This document shows, in pieces, positions 7,191-8,985 of a stretch of DNA of 8,985 bases. The stretch is from positions 1 to 8,985 of the forward strand of contig DVJG01000170.1 of assembly GCA_018710805.1 (NCBI GenBank). Reading direction: 5' to 3'. Position 1 is the first letter of the stretch. Each line of letters starts with the position of its first letter. The notes under the pieces are model-generated. The model had not been told where the DNA came from. It did not search any database and saw only the letters and a list, made by a program, of their open reading frames with translations. The stretch comes from Candidatus Faecousia faecipullorum. Its GTDB lineage: Bacteria; Bacillota; Clostridia; Oscillospirales; Oscillospiraceae. The position numbers were made by a program, and so were the translations under genes.

Positions 7191-8666
7191 TTCCTGGGAA
7201 GACTGAATTGCTTCCATTTCTTCCGCAGAAGCAAGAGCAATATCAAATCCCAAATAGTATTCCAGAAAGCGATCCTTTGGATAAAAATCGGGATTAATAT
7301 AGGTGGTTCCGTTGATAAAGTAGAGAAAATCAAATTTATTCCAATAATAATCAGGCTCACGATAAGTGCCGATGACGGCGAGCTTGGTATCTTTATCAAA
7401 GGTCGGCATCATTTTAATGTCGGCGATGAGGGAAGTGTAGAAGGCGTAGGTGTTTTCGTAGCGCAGGTAGAGATTCAGGTAGGCTTCGTTGGCAACGTAG
7501 ACATTTGTGACCAGAATGAAAGCCAATGCAAGGGGAACAAGATGCACGGCAATACGCCGGGAGTAGTCCAGGACTCTGAAAGTAGCAAAAAGCGGGATAC
7601 ATACGTCAGCAACAATCGCGGCCAGAATATAGACGGCGATAAAGCTGTAGAGAACAAGCGTATGGACCGCACCTTCGGTCGTAAATAGGTACATACAGTT
7701 GACAGCAAGGGGAAGAATGGCAACCAATGCTGCAAGCAGCAAAAGACTTCCAATCTGTTTGGTCTTTCGGGTCAGTCCCCAGATCAGAAAAAGAACGGCA
7801 ACTGCCGCCAGAAGGCAGAAATGTAACCGTCGGGCGTTGAGGGTTGGCATGATGCCGACAAAATGGTCGCTGAAATTGCGGAAAAAGGCGCGGTAGGCAA
7901 CAATAATATTCGAGGGAATAGACGCAAGGCTGAAGCTGATGTTGTCATTGGCGTAACCGTTGAACTGAATGCCTTTGAGCAGATTAATAAGCTGTGCGGC
8001 AGCATAGTATAAGCCCAGAGACAAAATCAGAAAGACGAGAAAACAAAGGCCGCGCCGAAGGATGGATATGAACTTTTCCTCATGCAGAAGCTGCTGGATT
8101 AAAATCAGCACAAGAAAACTGGCGGCAATTGCAATATAGGCCTGATAGATACTGAGGGAGAAAATCATGCAGGCCAATGCGGGAAGAAACCATTTTATTG
8201 TATTCTTTTGAAGAAGCCACACGGCAAACACAGCAAGCAGGAATGAAAGCCCATAAGGAGGGGCAGTAAACATAAATGCCATGGTGCCGATCAAGGAGGG
8301 AAATGCGAGGACTGTGCCCGCCAGCAGGGCCTGCAGGACTTTATTATGGATTTGAAAGGTATGAACGATAAAGCATACCGAGACGGCCATGAGAATGATG
8401 GTTATGACACCATAGATCCAGGGCATGGAATAATTGGGGAAAATGCTGTCCATCATGCCGAGACCCCATCTGCCGGAGGTTAAGGTGGCTCCTTTGGCAA
8501 ATAAGTTGTAAACTTCATCATGGTTTACAAGCTTGTTGGTAAAGGCAAACATATGGGAAAGAAACCCAACAACCAGGGAGCTGATAAGCGGAACCCGGTT
8601 TTCATGGATCTTTTTCCCAAACCATTTCGCCCAGGTATCAAAGAGAAGTGTGTCAAATCTATCCAT
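7110..8666 (-). CDS. GtrII-like membrane glycosyltransferase (GT-C fold), minus-strand copy
   Basis: This 518-residue protein has many hydrophobic segments up to about residue 388 and then a 130-residue hydrophilic tail. The first outer loop carries NHDEV (D50-E51), the acidic pair expected of GT-C enzymes, and TLTSGRW (61-67). Further matches to the operon copy are FIVHTF, FPSLIGTM and LSLSIYQAY. The tail contains FLEYYLG and ends with MPCYPYSGS and IGDTFVVKLS. By family it should transfer a sugar from a polyprenyl-phosphate donor to an exported glycan on the outer face of the membrane; the substrate is unknown. The start at 8664-8666 has AGGAG (complement of 8674-8678) seven bases upstream. 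It lies 19 nt downstream of another GtrII-like gene on the same strand, probably in one transcript. Sampled GC (about 40-45%) is clearly lower than in the convergent operon. Confidence 0.85.
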   Translation of the reverse strand: MDRFDTLLFDTWAKWFGKKIHENRVPLISSLVVGFLSHMFAFTNKLVNHDEVYNLFAKGATLTSGRWGLGMMDSIFPNYSMPWIYGVITIILMAVSVCFIVHTFQIHNKVLQALLAGTVLAFPSLIGTMAFMFTAPPYGLSFLLAVFAVWLLQKNTIKWFLPALACMIFSLSIYQAYIAIAASFLVLILIQQLLHEEKFISILRRGLCFLVFLILSLGLYYAAAQLINLLKGIQFNGYANDNISFSLASIPSNIIVAYRAFFRNFSDHFVGIMPTLNARRLHFCLLAAVAVLFLIWGLTRKTKQIGSLLLLAALVAILPLAVNCMYLFTTEGAVHTLVLYSFIAVYILAAIVADVCIPLFATFRVLDYSRRIAVHLVPLALAFILVTNVYVANEAYLNLYLRYENTYAFYTSLIADIKMMPTFDKDTKLAVIGTYREPDYYWNKFDFLYFINGTTYINPDFYPKDRFLEYYLGFDIALASAEEMEAIQSSQEFAEMPCYPYSGSMKMIGDTFVVKLSD

Positions 8667-8673
8667 TATACTG

Positions 8674-8678
8674 CTCCT
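8674..8678 (-). promoter_or_regulatory. Ribosome binding site of the complete minus-strand GtrII-like gene
   Basis: AGGAG on the minus strand lies seven bases before the ATG, within the 19-nt gap between the two GtrII-like genes. The gap shows no promoter or hairpin, supporting co-transcription. Confidence 0.75.
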
Positions 8679-8685
8679 ATCATTA

Positions 8686-8766
8686 TCAGTCAGACAGCTT
8701 TACAACAAAGGTATCCCCGATCATTTTCATGGAGCCGGAATAGGGATAACAGGGCATTTCGGCAAA
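8686..8766 (-). repeat. Duplicated 81-nt 3' coding block, copy 2
   Basis: This is the direct-repeat partner of 7110-7190, forming the 3' end of the partial minus-strand GtrII-like gene. The translated 26 residues are identical. The sequence after the stop codons shows no similarity, so the repeat is confined to coding DNA. Confidence 0.9.
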
Positions 8767-8985
8767 CTGAGGGGATTGGCGAATGGCTTCGATTTCCGCA
8801 TCGCTGGCCATGGGGATGGACAGGCCCAGATAGTATTCCAGAAATTGATCCTTGGAATAGACGCTGGGGATAATGCCGGCGGAACCTTGAATGGGGTAAA
8901 CCTGGGCAAAATGCTCCTGGTAGAAATCGGGAGAGGGAAGGTCTCCCACCACGGCAAGGACGGTATTTTCGCTATAGGTTGGTTC
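8686..8985 (-). CDS. GtrII-like glycosyltransferase, C-terminal tail only (5' end beyond window)
   Basis: The frame is open from the window edge to the TGA at 8686-8688 (minus strand), giving 99 residues. It starts EPTYSENTVLAVVGD, matching PTFDKDTKLAVIG in the neighbouring minus-strand protein. It continues with SKDQFLEYYLG and ends in the same 26 residues as that neighbour, including MPCYPYSGS and IGDTFVVKLS. Only the predicted extracytoplasmic tail is visible; the membrane domain with the catalytic residues lies outside the window, so the enzyme call rests on homology with the neighbour. If it is a normal family member, about 400 residues are missing. A GTG at 8950-8952 is an internal valine, not a start. 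It precedes the other minus-strand gene by 19 nt and is probably its operon partner. Confidence 0.78.
   Translation of the reverse strand, partial: EPTYSENTVLAVVGDLPSPDFYQEHFAQVYPIQGSAGIIPSVYSKDQFLEYYLGLSIPMASDAEIEAIRQSPQFAEMPCYPYSGSMKMIGDTFVVKLSD

Noticed and set aside
7023..7688. Plus-strand open frame running from the end of the operon GtrII-like gene through the terminator into the convergent gene.
   Set aside because: It lies opposite a well-supported membrane protein gene, crosses the terminator hairpin, and its translation has no recognisable domain. Its likeness to another plus-strand frame near 8700 comes only from the 81-nt repeat.
7110..8766. The 81-nt direct repeat as ends of a mobile element or attachment site.
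   Set aside because: Both copies are in-frame coding ends of paralogous genes, and no transposase, integrase or target-site duplication is visible between or beside them.

Overview
The window looks like part of a surface-polysaccharide or cell-wall-glycan locus of a low-to-mid GC Gram-positive bacterium, most likely a gut-type Clostridia (Bacillota). The reasons are strong GGAGG-type ribosome binding sites, tightly packed genes, a run of small GT2 enzymes of the kind common in clostridial capsule and exopolysaccharide clusters, and GtrII-like membrane glycosyltransferases with a C-terminal tail common in that group. The taxon is an inference; no rRNA or marker gene is present.

Left part (1-7063, + strand): one apparently continuous operon of seven genes. 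In order they are a GT4 glycosyltransferase (5' end cut by the window), two GT2 enzymes, a GT32 'DXD' glycosyltransferase, two more GT2 enzymes, and an integral-membrane GtrII-like (GT-C fold) glycosyltransferase. Junctions are gaps of 20, 16 and 21 nt or overlaps of 13, 4 and 4 nt, so the genes are probably translated in a coupled way. No promoter is visible inside the operon; it should lie upstream of the window.

Middle (7064-7109): a 46-nt gap holding a long, nearly perfect hairpin with an A-rich left flank and a T-rich right flank. It is read as a bidirectional terminator shared by the convergent gene sets.

Right part (7110-8985, - strand): two GtrII-like genes in tandem, transcribed toward the terminator. 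One is complete (518 aa). The upstream one shows only its last 99 codons. The two share an 81-nt 3' end with four differences, all silent. The left operon's GtrII-like protein has a related but diverged tail. Hand counts on sampled 60-nt lines suggest that GC content rises from about 45% at the left edge to near 60% in the middle of the operon, then drops to about 40-45% in the complete minus-strand gene, so the locus looks compositionally mosaic.

How the genes may work together (inference): the five full-length soluble enzymes and the partial GT4 would assemble an oligosaccharide repeat on a lipid carrier at the inner face of the membrane. The GtrII-like proteins would then add side-branch sugars outside the membrane from polyprenyl-phosphate-sugar donors. 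No GtrA-type flippase, GtrB-type donor synthase, Wzx/Wzy, nucleotide-sugar enzyme or regulator is in view. There is no gene-free stretch over 300 nt, and no tRNA, rRNA, CRISPR array or insertion sequence was seen. I see no clearly new type of system. The most notable signal is the shared, exchange-prone 3' end of the GtrII-like paralogues.
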